A DNA stretch of 9,852 nt from CAKOSP01 sp964369625 (GTDB lineage Bacteria; Bacillota_I; Bacilli_A; RF39; UBA660), in NCBI GenBank assembly GCA_964369625.1, contig CAYJFC010000029.1, forward strand, positions 1-9,852. The letters run 5' to 3'. Every line of letters begins with the position of its first letter. Position 1 is the first letter of the stretch. Under the pieces are notes generated by a model, which saw nothing but the letters and a program-made list of their open reading frames with translations, was not told the origin of the DNA and did not search any database. The translations under genes were made by a program, and so were the position numbers. Shown piece after piece: positions 1 to 5,680 of this stretch.

Positions 1-39
1 TTTTTCTTTTCTTTGTTTTCTTTTTTGATACATATCCAT
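1..39 (-). CDS. Start of an unidentified gene, cut by the window edge
   Basis: Only the first 13 codons are in the window. They read MDMYQKRKQRKEK on the minus strand, a very basic amino terminus. A perfect AGGAGG site lies at 49-54, 9 nt before the ATG at 37-39, so this is very probably a real start. A second in-frame ATG at 31-33 is 15 nt from the site and less likely. The gene begins 16 nt after the stop of the upstream GNAT-like gene and is probably the next member of the same operon. Too little is visible to name a product. Confidence 0.6.
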   Translation of the reverse strand, partial: MDMYQKRKQRKEK

Positions 40-55
40 AATTATTTACCTCCTA

Positions 56-676
56 TTATTTAACAATTAAATTGTTTGTTTTGTTATAATTACTAATATA
101 AGTTTTGAACTTTTTAGACCATTTTAAAAAATCTTTAGTTTTTTCATAACAATACAATTTGTAATTTGCACTCGTTACCTTTTGGCATTGCATATTTAAA
201 AATTTTTCTATGAATCTTCGACCCTCGGCTGTTTGTCCTTCACTACACATATTTAAAATATTTACATTTCCACAAAATAATTTTTCAATTTTTAAACTTA
301 ATCCTTCTAACAATAAGCTTAAAACTTTTTTTTCATGCCTATAATTTTTATCGATAGCAATTGCAGAAAACAATAAATAACAATCAATGCCACTTTTATA
401 AATTATTATATCTTCTTCACTGATTTCTGTATCACATAGTTCATCATTTATAAATTTATTAAAAAGAGTTTCGTTTATGGGAAGCAAAGTTATTTCACCA
501 ACTATTTTGTCAATATTCAGGCATCTAACAAAAATGTGTGTATCATTATTTCTTTTATCCCATTTTTTGATTTGAATTACTGAAGATATATTAGATTCCT
601 CCAAATACTGTTTTTCTATATTGTAAACTTCTTCAAAATCCTGTTCCTTATGCCTAAATTCTAATTTATATTCCAC
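56..676 (-). CDS. Divergent GNAT-fold-like protein
   Basis: A 206-aa soluble protein with no clear family match by eye. The middle part (about residues 102-127, with FSAIAIDKNYR followed by a Leu-rich helix) resembles GNAT motif A, strand beta-4 plus the following helix. The stretch EGRRFIEKFLNM (about 151-162) resembles the motif B region where GNAT proteins read GxxFYEKxGF. The glycine-rich acetyl-CoA loop (R/Q-x-x-G-x-G) is absent: the sequence there is R-H-E-K-K-V. It may be catalytically dead, or bind a different cofactor. I prefer the GTG start at 674-676, because AAGGA lies 7 nt upstream of it. The upstream ATG at 701-703 has no ribosome binding site and would add nine residues. It follows the GNAT gene at 737-1360 in the same direction and is likely co-transcribed with it. 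The GNAT assignment is inference. Confidence 0.7.
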   Translation of the reverse strand: MEYKLEFRHKEQDFEEVYNIEKQYLEESNISSVIQIKKWDKRNNDTHIFVRCLNIDKIVGEITLLPINETLFNKFINDELCDTEISEEDIIIYKSGIDCYLLFSAIAIDKNYRHEKKVLSLLLEGLSLKIEKLFCGNVNILNMCSEGQTAEGRRFIEKFLNMQCQKVTSANYKLYCYEKTKDFLKWSKKFKTYISNYNKTNNLIVK

Positions 677-736
677 AAATACTTCCTTTCTGTTATCTTT
701 CATATTAAATGTGTAAAAACTTTTTTTCGTTATTTT

Positions 737-1360
737 TTATATTTTACTTTGATATTCACTATATCCTTCATACATATAAAATTCTGCATTTTTTATTGAC
801 GGTATTAAATCTTTTTTTACACTGGTTACTTTTTCCATTCCTTTTTTGTCATAAAATCCATAATTACACCACTCATCTGAAAATAAATAAAATTTTTTCA
901 ACTTATTAAATTTCATATAGTCTAAAATACACTCATATAACACACTACCATATCCTTGTCCTCTATACTTATTAAGTGTCATAATAAATACAATCTTTAA
1001 ATTATAATCATTATTATACTCACTATATAATTCCTCACAAATTTTCTTCTCATTAAATTGCATTTGTAAAAATACATTACCATTTTTATATAATTTAATA
1101 ACAATTTTCATTAATTTAACAATAGTTTTCAAAAAATATTTCTTAATAGTTTTTTGATTATTTTTCAACATAAGAACACCAACAATATTTTTATCTTCTT
1201 CCAAAACGTAAGCAGTATTGGAATCAACAAGATATTCTAGAAAACATATTATTGAGGCTAATGAAGCTTCTTTTGTACCTATATATTTTTCATATTCCCA
1301 AGTTTCTTTAATTTCTTTACAAAAAAATTTGTAGTCAGACAGTTGTAATTTTCTTATCAT
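737..1360 (-). CDS. GNAT family N-acetyltransferase
   Basis: A 207-aa protein of the GNAT superfamily, which transfers an acetyl group from acetyl-CoA to an amine. The acetyl-CoA loop is clear: R133-G-Q-G136-Y-G138, after the strand IVFIMTLNK and before the helix VLYECILDYM. A typical motif B follows at about 164-178, where WCNYGFYDKKGMEKV matches the usual N-x-G-F-Y-x-x-x-G-F pattern. The first ~90 residues are the variable acceptor-binding part, so the substrate cannot be told. The start is well supported: AGGAGG lies 8 nt upstream of the ATG, within AGGAGGAGCAC. It lies 84 nt after the hexapeptide-repeat gene and directly before the GNAT-like gene, in one leftward operon. No promoter is evident in the 84-nt gap. 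Confidence 0.88.
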   Translation of the reverse strand: MIRKLQLSDYKFFCKEIKETWEYEKYIGTKEASLASIICFLEYLVDSNTAYVLEEDKNIVGVLMLKNNQKTIKKYFLKTIVKLMKIVIKLYKNGNVFLQMQFNEKKICEELYSEYNNDYNLKIVFIMTLNKYRGQGYGSVLYECILDYMKFNKLKKFYLFSDEWCNYGFYDKKGMEKVTSVKKDLIPSIKNAEFYMYEGYSEYQSKI

Positions 1361-1444
1361 GTGCTCCTCCTATTTTTTCTTAAATCAGAACAATACCCAT
1401 ACTTATCATATAAAGTTTTAATGATATTCCTAGTTTTTCACTAC

Positions 1445-2110
1445 TTATTTTCTATCAATAATTTCATTTTTATTTTTGTAAATGATATTTTCTTTTATGT
1501 ATCCTCTTATTAATGAAAGCGGATAAACAATTGTATTTGCTCCAATAATAGTTCCAGGAGTTATAACTGCATTGCATCCTATTTCTACATTATCACCGAT
1601 AATAGCACCTAATTTATTTAACTCAGTTTTTATAACGCTATCATTAATTTTTATATTAATTAACGATTTATCTGATTTATAATTAGATATAATTGTTCCT
1701 GCTCCTAGATGAACAGAATAACTTAGTATAGAATCTCCTACATAATTATAATGAGGTAATTTAACATCATTAAATAAAATAGAATTTTTGATTTCTGTTG
1801 AATTACCTATAACACAGTTATTTCCAATAATTACATTATTTCTGATATATGCAAATGGTTTAACGATAGTGTTACTGCCAATTATAACAGACGATTCAAT
1901 ACATGCAAGAGGTGATACTGTTGCACTTTTATGAATAAAAACATTATTTTCACTAACTATATATTCTTCAGTATTGATATCCAATATCAATTTGCTAAAA
2001 ATATCAGAAATGTTCGGTACTATTTCCCATGGATATAAATATTTTTCAATATATTTTTTCGTAAATGTTTCTTCAAAATTCAATATGTTTTTTGTCTCAA
2101 TATTCATCAT
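1445..2110 (-). CDS. GlmU-C-like left-handed beta-helix acyltransferase
   Basis: A 221-aa protein related to the acetyltransferase half of GlmU, without the N-terminal nucleotidyltransferase domain. Such stand-alone proteins are common in Firmicutes, where they are often labelled UDP-N-acetylglucosamine pyrophosphorylase, a name the missing domain does not support. Residues 15-45 form the helical region with the characteristic YPWE (26-29). From about 56 onward come hexapeptide repeats of the [LIV]-G-x-x-x pattern. The block around 119-145 (PHYNYVGDSI, then LGAGTIISNYKSD) corresponds to the GlmU active-site region with its conserved GAGT and NY. IGDNVEIGCNAVITPG (171-186) closes the coil. The expected role is acetyl transfer to an amino sugar or a nucleotide-linked sugar; the substrate is unknown. 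AAGGAG lies 5 nt before the first ATG and 8 nt before a second ATG (2105-2107), so either may be the start. It starts 23 nt after the lipoprotein gene. Confidence 0.85.
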   Translation of the reverse strand: MMNIETKNILNFEETFTKKYIEKYLYPWEIVPNISDIFSKLILDINTEEYIVSENNVFIHKSATVSPLACIESSVIIGSNTIVKPFAYIRNNVIIGNNCVIGNSTEIKNSILFNDVKLPHYNYVGDSILSYSVHLGAGTIISNYKSDKSLINIKINDSVIKTELNKLGAIIGDNVEIGCNAVITPGTIIGANTIVYPLSLIRGYIKENIIYKNKNEIIDRK

Positions 2111-2133
2111 AACAACTCCTTGTTTGTCAAAAA

Positions 2134-2655
2134 TTAATATTCACTTTCATCTAACGTTAATTCTATACTTTTAAGAATTTCTTCAATTTCTCTATCAGTT
2201 ATATTAACAGTTCCTTTTTTTCTATCTTGAAGCAATATAATTGATAAACATCCTTCCTGCATATCAGCAATATACTGTGTAAAAGGATAACCATCATTTT
2301 CGCTTCTAAAGCCCGAAAATTCTAAATCTCCTATTAAAACGTCTTCAACTGAAGTTGTATCCGTATAATTTTCTTTATATAGCGCACAACTATTATTATG
2401 ATCTATTGATATTCCTGGACTATTATATAAAGCATCTTCTATGTCATCATTATCTTTGTATAAACTTATGGCATCTGTCATTTTTTCATCTGTTCCACTT
2501 ACATAATACGGTACTTCAAGCCATCCATCAGGTACACTTACATTAAAGTCTCCTACTTCATGAACTTTTAATTTTAATGCTTTATCATTATTATCACAAC
2601 CTGCAGCAAACATTATAATTGTAATTAAACTTAAAGCGCATAATATTTTTTTCAT
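2134..2655 (-). CDS. Small lipoprotein of unknown function
   Basis: A 173-aa secreted lipoprotein. The N-terminus has MKK, a hydrophobic stretch (residues 5-16) and the lipobox F-A-A-G-C, with C20 as the lipidation site, followed by an Asn/Asp-rich linker. The mature part opens with a beta-strand-like segment containing FNVSVPDGW (37-45). That phrase recalls the start of PsbP/DcrB-fold lipoproteins, but this is only a resemblance. The mature part is acidic and has few Cys. The start is supported by AGAGG 5 nt upstream of the ATG. It is the first gene of a leftward operon, with its own promoter at 2716-2743 just after the lepB terminator. The following GlmU-C-like and GNAT genes suggest no clear shared pathway. 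Confidence 0.85.
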   Translation of the reverse strand: MKKILCALSLITIIMFAAGCDNNDKALKLKVHEVGDFNVSVPDGWLEVPYYVSGTDEKMTDAISLYKDNDDIEDALYNSPGISIDHNNSCALYKENYTDTTSVEDVLIGDLEFSGFRSENDGYPFTQYIADMQEGCLSIILLQDRKKGTVNITDREIEEILKSIELTLDESEY

Positions 2656-2715
2656 TTTAACCTCTTTCTCTAATAAATATTTATAAATATATATTTATTT
2701 TTACTTAACATATAA

Positions 2716-2743
2716 ATTATATCATACAATAAAAAAATAACAA
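2716..2743 (-). promoter_or_regulatory. Promoter of the lipoprotein operon
   Basis: On the minus strand, a perfect TATAAT lies at 2716-2721. A TTGTTA -35 lies at 2738-2743, with a 16-bp spacer. The -35 overlaps the stem of the lepB terminator. The promoter lies 60 nt before the lipoprotein start and is the only good candidate in this gap. Confidence 0.6.
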
Positions 2744-2757
2744 ATTTAATTGTTATT
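2731..2757 (-). terminator. Rho-independent terminator after lepB
   Basis: On the minus strand, an 8-bp perfect stem (AATAACAA with TTGTTATT, pairing 2750-2757 with 2736-2743) has a 6-nt loop and is followed by TTTTTTATT. The stem is A/T-rich, as expected at this base composition, and overlaps the lepB stop codon at 2753-2755. Confidence 0.7.
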
Positions 2758-3244
2758 TTACCATTCCTATTTTATTAAAAGGAAACAATCTAAGTTCAGC
2801 AGATCCTTCAATATCACTTGAATTAACTTTGCCAAAATATCTACTATCAAGTGAAACAGCTCGATTATCACCTAATACAAAATATTCATCATCTCCTAAT
2901 ATTTCAGGAACAATATCATCCATTATAATATCGTTATATGGGTCATCAACTTTTTTATCATTTATATAAAGATTACCATTTTCTATTGATATTTTCTCAC
3001 CTGGTAAACCTACTACTCTTTTTATAGCAGCACTATCTCCTACAACACTTTTATCAAGTACAACAATGTCATACCTTTCAAAATTTTTTTCTAATTTATT
3101 TAAAATTAAGATATCGCCTTCTTTTAATGTATCATCCATACTCGAACCATTAACTCTAACTGGGGTAACGATATATGATCTAATAATTATAACTACTATT
3201 ATGATTATTAGATAAGGTATTAATTTTTTTAATTTTTCTTTCAT
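2753..3244 (-). CDS. lepB: Signal peptidase I
   Basis: A 163-aa type I signal peptidase, which cleaves signal peptides from exported proteins on the outer face of the cytoplasmic membrane. One N-terminal membrane helix (about residues 8-26) anchors it. The family boxes are present in order: NGSSM with the nucleophile S35, DIVVLDK (59-65), the catalytic lysine K75 in AAIKRVVGLPGE (72-83), and GDNR with S131 and D133-S-R (125-135). Length and single anchor match the Gram-positive SipS type. It follows rplS by 39 nt, the same order as rplS-sipS in many Bacilli, but a terminator-like hairpin lies between them. No separate promoter fits in that gap, so expression probably depends on readthrough from rplS. 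GTGGG lies 5 nt upstream of the ATG. Confidence 0.96.
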   Translation of the reverse strand: MKEKLKKLIPYLIIIIVVIIIRSYIVTPVRVNGSSMDDTLKEGDILILNKLEKNFERYDIVVLDKSVVGDSAAIKRVVGLPGEKISIENGNLYINDKKVDDPYNDIIMDDIVPEILGDDEYFVLGDNRAVSLDSRYFGKVNSSDIEGSAELRLFPFNKIGMVK

Positions 3245-3261
3245 TTAAACCCACTTTCTAT

Positions 3262-3298
3262 AAAATTAAAGAAAGGAAAGACTTTAATTTCTTTCCTT
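3262..3298 (-). terminator. Terminator or attenuator between rplS and lepB
   Basis: On the minus strand, AAGGAAAG (3291-3298) pairs perfectly with CTTTCCTT (3273-3280) around a 10-nt loop, followed by TTTCTTTAATTTT. A competing helix is possible: AAATTAAAG (3283-3291) with CTTTAATTT (3264-3272). The two cannot form together. The stem begins at the rplS stop codon. lepB has no visible promoter of its own, so partial termination is more plausible than a full stop. Confidence 0.6.
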
Positions 3299-3637
3299 AA
3301 CTTTAATATCTTTACCAGTTCTATTGAATTCTTTTTCAATATAAGTTGGTTTAGCACGTCTAAGCATACCTTTTCTTATAACTGTAACTTTATCGATTGT
3401 TGGAGTATTTACTGGAAATATTCTTTTAACAGCAACGCCACCAGAAATTTTTCTAACAGTAAATGTTTCAGAAACACTTCCACCTTTTTTAGAAACTACA
3501 AGTCCTTCAAAAGCCTGGATTCTTTCTTTTTTACCTTCTTTTACCCAAACATCAACTCTAACAGTATCCCCTACTCTAAATTCAGGAATGTCAGTTCTAA
3601 TATGTTTTTTGCTTATTTTGTCAACTAAATTTGTCAA
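3284..3637 (-). CDS. rplS: Large-subunit ribosomal protein bL19
   Basis: Ribosomal protein bL19, located at the 30S-50S interface. The family signature is clear: RTDIPEFRVGDTVRVDV (residues 14-30), ERIQAFEGLVV (38-48), ETFTVRKISGGVAVKRIFP (57-75) and GMLRRAKPTY (90-99). I chose the TTG at 3635-3637 as the start. It gives 117 aa, aligns residue by residue with the N-terminus of Bacillus bL19 (MxxLxxxIxKxxxRTD), and has AAAGGA 8 nt upstream. The ATG three codons upstream (3644-3646) has the AGG directly abutting it, and a TTG at 3668-3670 lies inside the leader; both look wrong. The gene has its own promoter and a structured leader. It is separated from its usual partners rimM-trmD by about 2.4 kb containing the OLE-like locus. 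Confidence 0.95.
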   Translation of the reverse strand: MTNLVDKISKKHIRTDIPEFRVGDTVRVDVWVKEGKKERIQAFEGLVVSKKGGSVSETFTVRKISGGVAVKRIFPVNTPTIDKVTVIRKGMLRRAKPTYIEKEFNRTGKDIKVKERN

Positions 3638-3712
3638 GTTAACCATCCTTTCTTCTATGTATTTAACCAATAATCTTAGAGGATACCAGCGGATTATTTT
3701 TCTTGGGTCCCG
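3638..3712 (-). ncRNA. L19-leader-like structured 5' UTR of rplS
   Basis: The about 75-nt 5' UTR of rplS begins with GGGACCC. It then has a stem AATAATC (3692-3698) with GATTATT (3671-3677) enclosing a loop with CGCTGGTATCCTCT, followed by GGTT. This resembles the known Firmicutes L19 leader motif, thought to mediate autogenous repression by bL19. The match is from memory of the motif and not from a covariance-model search. The loop sequence is more GC-rich than its surroundings, as expected for a conserved protein-binding RNA. Confidence 0.65.
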
Positions 3713-3715
3713 TTA

Positions 3716-3744
3716 ATTATAACATAAACTCAAAAAAAATACAA
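3716..3744 (-). promoter_or_regulatory. Promoter of rplS
   Basis: On the minus strand, a perfect TATAAT lies at 3716-3721, with TTGTAT at 3739-3744 and a 17-bp spacer. The predicted transcript start at about 3709-3712 places GGGACCC at the very 5' end of the leader. The -35 is only a half match. Confidence 0.6.
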
Positions 3745-3752
3745 ATATTTTT
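3732..3752 (-). terminator. Weak A/T-only terminator after the Nudix gene
   Basis: On the minus strand, AAAAATA pairs with TATTTTT around a TTTG loop (3746-3752 with 3735-3741), continuing into a T run. All pairs are A-T, so it is weak. It starts at the Nudix stop codon and overlaps the rplS -35 box. Confidence 0.4.
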
Positions 3753-4194
3753 ATTTTATCCCTAACAAAACTATTTTTGCTATTTCAGATAAATCGTTTT
3801 GATTAAGTTTTTTTATATCATAAAATTTTGCTCCAGAGGAATCATTATTAATTTCATTAATTTCTATATTTTCTAAAACTTTATTTTCATAATTTTTTAT
3901 TTTATAAGTAATAGCAGTATGATGCACTTTTATTTTTTTGTTTTCACATGCCCAATCAACAACTACTGAAAAAACATTATATAACTTATAACTTTTCACT
4001 TTTAATCCAGTTTCTTCTAATATTTCTCTTTCTAAAGTTTGTGTTGGAGTTTCTCCAAAGTTCATTGATCCGCCTGGTAAATCAAGTTTTCCTTTATAAG
4101 GTCCTGATTCTTTATTAATTAGTAATATTTCATTATTTTTAATTATTATTCCATAGATGCCTAAATGACTATGTTTTATGTAATCATAATTCAT
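3751..4194 (-). CDS. Nudix hydrolase
   Basis: A 147-aa Nudix-family pyrophosphohydrolase, a family that cleaves nucleoside diphosphates linked to another moiety using Mg2+ or Mn2+. The Nudix box is complete at residues 42-64: G42-x5-E48-x7-R56-E57-I-L-E60-E61-T-G63-L. The preceding KGKLDLPGG is the typical strand before the box. No accessory domain is visible and the substrate cannot be deduced. The gene starts 5 nt after the oapA stop and has no good ribosome binding site at normal spacing (AAGG lies about 12 nt upstream), which suggests translational coupling to oapA. It is therefore probably the third element of the OLE RNA-oapA transcript. Whether it works with OapA is unknown; both could relate to Mg2+ but that is speculation. 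Confidence 0.92.
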   Translation of the reverse strand: MNYDYIKHSHLGIYGIIIKNNEILLINKESGPYKGKLDLPGGSMNFGETPTQTLEREILEETGLKVKSYKLYNVFSVVVDWACENKKIKVHHTAITYKIKNYENKVLENIEINEINNDSSGAKFYDIKKLNQNDLSEIAKIVLLGIK

Positions 4195-4199
4195 AAAAA

Positions 4200-4742
4200 C
4201 TATTTAGCCTTAGTAAATAAAGAAATAACTTTACCTACTTTTTCTACGATTTTTTTCGAATTTTTTATTGCATATGATTTACCAATAGCTTTACCACCTA
4301 CTGTTAAAGAGGCAACTACAGCACTAACTATTAAACTTACTAAAATTAAATTAGCATTAATTGATATAGATATATCAATTGCTATTACTGCAGCTAAAGC
4401 TCCACTAATAACTCCACATATATCTCCAATAACATCATTTGCTATATTACTAACTTTAGCTGCATTTTTAATCATAAACAGACTTTCTTTTGCACCTTTA
4501 TGTTTTTTTGCCGCTCTTGCATGATGAGAATGCTCTGCATCTGAAACTATTGCAACACCAATAACATCAAAAAACACACCTACTAATATTATAATAATTG
4601 TTGTAATTATTGCATATGGAGTATCCACTATACTAACTATAGTATTGGACATTGCTCCAAAACCTGCTGATAAGAAAAATGTGATAATAAATATCATCAT
4701 TATCCATATAGCTTCTTTATTTTTTTTATTTCTTTTTTTCAT
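4200..4742 (-). CDS. oapA: OapA-like OLE RNA-associated membrane protein
   Basis: A 180-aa membrane protein with four predicted helices: about 12-37, 44-66, 104-126 and 131-150. The cytoplasmic-type loop between the second and third is basic and His-rich, with E70-H-S-H-H74 followed by Arg/Lys/Ala. The order TFFLSAG, VFFDVIGVA, AKKHKGAKESL, AAKVSNIANDVIGDICGVISG matches what I recall of OapA, the protein encoded next to OLE RNA in Bacillus halodurans. Those proteins are sometimes labelled as CorB-like Mg2+/Co2+ transporters. DVIG occurs twice (59-62 and 103-106), in line with the Asp motifs and internal duplication reported for OapA. OapA forms a membrane ribonucleoprotein with OLE RNA and is linked to Mg2+, alcohol and cold responses. 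I chose the ATG at 4740-4742, with GGGAG 4 nt upstream. A TTG at 4779-4781 would start inside a hairpin without a binding site. The structured RNA lies directly upstream. Confidence 0.85.
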   Translation of the reverse strand: MKKRNKKNKEAIWIMMIFIITFFLSAGFGAMSNTIVSIVDTPYAIITTIIIILVGVFFDVIGVAIVSDAEHSHHARAAKKHKGAKESLFMIKNAAKVSNIANDVIGDICGVISGALAAVIAIDISISINANLILVSLIVSAVVASLTVGGKAIGKSYAIKNSKKIVEKVGKVISLFTKAK

Positions 4743-4760
4743 ATTTCTCCCAAAATAAAT

Positions 4761-4779
4761 GCATAAAAATTTTTTATGC
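4761..4779 (-). repeat. A/T-rich hairpin between the OLE-like RNA and oapA
   Basis: A 9-bp perfect inverted repeat (GCATAAAAA with TTTTTATGC, one central base) lies just after the 3' end of the structured RNA and 18 nt before the oapA start codon. It could mark an RNA end or processing point, or act as a weak partial terminator between RNA and mRNA. It has no separate T tract. Confidence 0.5.
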
Positions 4780-4789
4780 AAATTTAGTT

Positions 4790-5262
4790 TGTGTGGTAAT
4801 GTTATAAATAAATTTTACGGCTTAGGTCAAGTTTGTTTTCCACATCTTTTATCCCTTAGTTACCCTTAGGCGATTTCTCTTTCAAAAAGATGAGTGACTG
4901 TCACCAGCACACTTACTTGATGGCCACTTAGTCCGTACTTCAATCTTTATAACATTTACAATTGTAACACTCTAGAGGATTTCCCAAACGAAACTTAAAT
5001 TTATTATTATTCGCTTTTGCAAAAACAATTTCAACCGAAGTATCCGCTGGTTTCACGCACGACAAGCAGTTTTTATAATAATTTGGAAAATAAGAGGCGA
5101 CGATTATATGCCATTATAATTTTACCTCATATTTATTATTCATATATCCACCCCAATCTGGGCGAAAGAAGCAAATATACAAATATCCTTCACTACTTAA
5201 ATGATAAATTTTTAGGCCCATCTTCAAATAAACAGTTTCGACTAGAATAATGCACCACAACA
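4790..5262 (-). ncRNA. ole: Candidate OLE (ornate large extremophilic) RNA
   Basis: About 470 nt of non-coding sequence on the minus strand, more GC-rich than its flanks, preceded by an ideal promoter and followed directly by oapA. All frames are broken by stops. Helices visible by eye: the ends pair (TGTGGT at 5254-5259 with ACCACA at 4792-4797); TGGGC (5216-5220) with GCCCA; TGGA, AATA-T-GAGG and ATTATA (5115-5150) with TATAAT, CCTC-T-TATT and TCCA (5084-5108) around loop ATGGCA; CATCTTTT (4885-4892) with AAAAGATG (4843-4850); and GTGGC-CA-TCAAGT (4915-4927) with ACTTGA-CCTAA-GCCGT (4817-4832). OLE RNAs are large (about 610 nt in B. halodurans), membrane-localised through OapA, and almost always next to oapA. 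This copy would be shorter than the B. halodurans RNA. I did not recognise it as tmRNA, RNase P, SRP or 6S RNA. Identity rests on synteny with oapA plus structure, not on a model search. Exact ends are estimates. Confidence 0.78.
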
Positions 5263-5267
5263 TCTAA

Positions 5268-5296
5268 ATTATATCATATTTACAGTAATTTGTCAA
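5268..5296 (-). promoter_or_regulatory. Consensus promoter of the OLE-like RNA/oapA transcript
   Basis: On the minus strand, a perfect TTGACA (5291-5296), an exact 17-bp spacer and a perfect TATAAT (5268-5273). The predicted start is at about 5261-5264, just outside the first base of the terminal RNA helix. A fully consensus sigma-A promoter implies strong expression, as expected for an abundant structural RNA. Confidence 0.88.
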
Positions 5297-5300
5297 AATG

Positions 5301-5328
5301 CATAATAAAAGATGAATTACTTCATCTT
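5301..5328 (-). terminator. Terminator of the ygjP-like to InlB-repeat operon
   Basis: On the minus strand, AAGATGAA pairs perfectly with TTCATCTT (5321-5328 with 5309-5316) around a GTAA loop and is followed by TTTTATTATG. It begins at the stop codon of the InlB-repeat gene and lies just upstream of the OLE promoter, so it insulates the two transcription units. Confidence 0.8.
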
Positions 5329-5635
5329 ATTCAACCGGAGTTGTTAAACTAGTCCATTTACCTGTAAGAGTTATATCCTCAGTTACTTTAGCGTCAAAAT
5401 CATATTTTTCTCCGTCTAAATACCATCCGTCAAATATATATCCTTTTAATACAGGTGTATCTGGTTCCTTTACTGTTTTCCCTGTCATAACACGCTCTGC
5501 TGCAACACTAGTTCCTCCTTTAGAATCAAATATCACATCATAACTTTTAAACACAAAGGTTCCTAGTAGTATAATTATTAACATAATTATTAGCAATAAT
5601 ATACTAATTAAAGTATATAATTTTTTCTTCTCCAT
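5327..5635 (-). CDS. Membrane-anchored single InlB B-repeat protein
   Basis: A 102-aa protein with a short basic N-terminus (MEKKK), one strong membrane helix (about residues 7-28) and one extracellular InlB B-repeat (Listeria-Bacteroides repeat) at about 33-94. The repeat hallmarks are VIFDSKGGTSV, VKEPDTPVLKGYIFDGWY and ITLTGKW: a beta-grasp-like module found on Gram-positive surface proteins. Such repeats usually occur as spacers in long adhesins, so a stand-alone single copy on a membrane anchor is unusual. No LPXTG motif or second domain is present, and the protein ends eight residues after the module. Function is unknown; a surface interaction role is inference. GGAAGAGG lies 4 nt before the ATG. 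It is the last gene of the operon, 45 nt after the 134-aa unknown gene. Confidence 0.88.
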   Translation of the reverse strand: MEKKKLYTLISILLLIIMLIIILLGTFVFKSYDVIFDSKGGTSVAAERVMTGKTVKEPDTPVLKGYIFDGWYLDGEKYDFDAKVTEDITLTGKWTSLTTPVE

Positions 5636-5680
5636 AATCCTCTTCCTATTCTAAAAAAAGTATATCATAACTATATATTA

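Noticed and set aside
709..909. Plus-strand open frame opposite the GNAT gene, and similar ones at 1974-2174 and 2355-2546
   Set aside because: Phe/Leu/Tyr/His-rich translations typical of the antisense of AT-rich genes, with no binding sites.
1361..1444. Promoter or terminator between the hexapeptide-repeat gene and the GNAT gene
   Set aside because: No paired -35/-10 and no convincing stem with a T tract on the minus strand; nothing else visible in the gap.
4165..4524. Plus-strand open frame opposite oapA
   Set aside because: It is the mirror of a clear membrane-protein gene and has no start signal.
5017..5250. Plus-strand open frame of 77 codons across the RNA block
   Set aside because: No ribosome binding site, odd composition, no family resemblance, and it lies antisense to the structured RNA.
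4801..5260. tmRNA (ssrA) as identity of the structured RNA, with a possible tag-like frame (AKANNNKF...) near 5000
   Set aside because: The conserved tmRNA 5' and 3' ends (tRNA-like acceptor arm, TTCGA T-loop, CCA context) are missing, and the frame does not end in an Ala-Leu-Ala-Ala-type tag.
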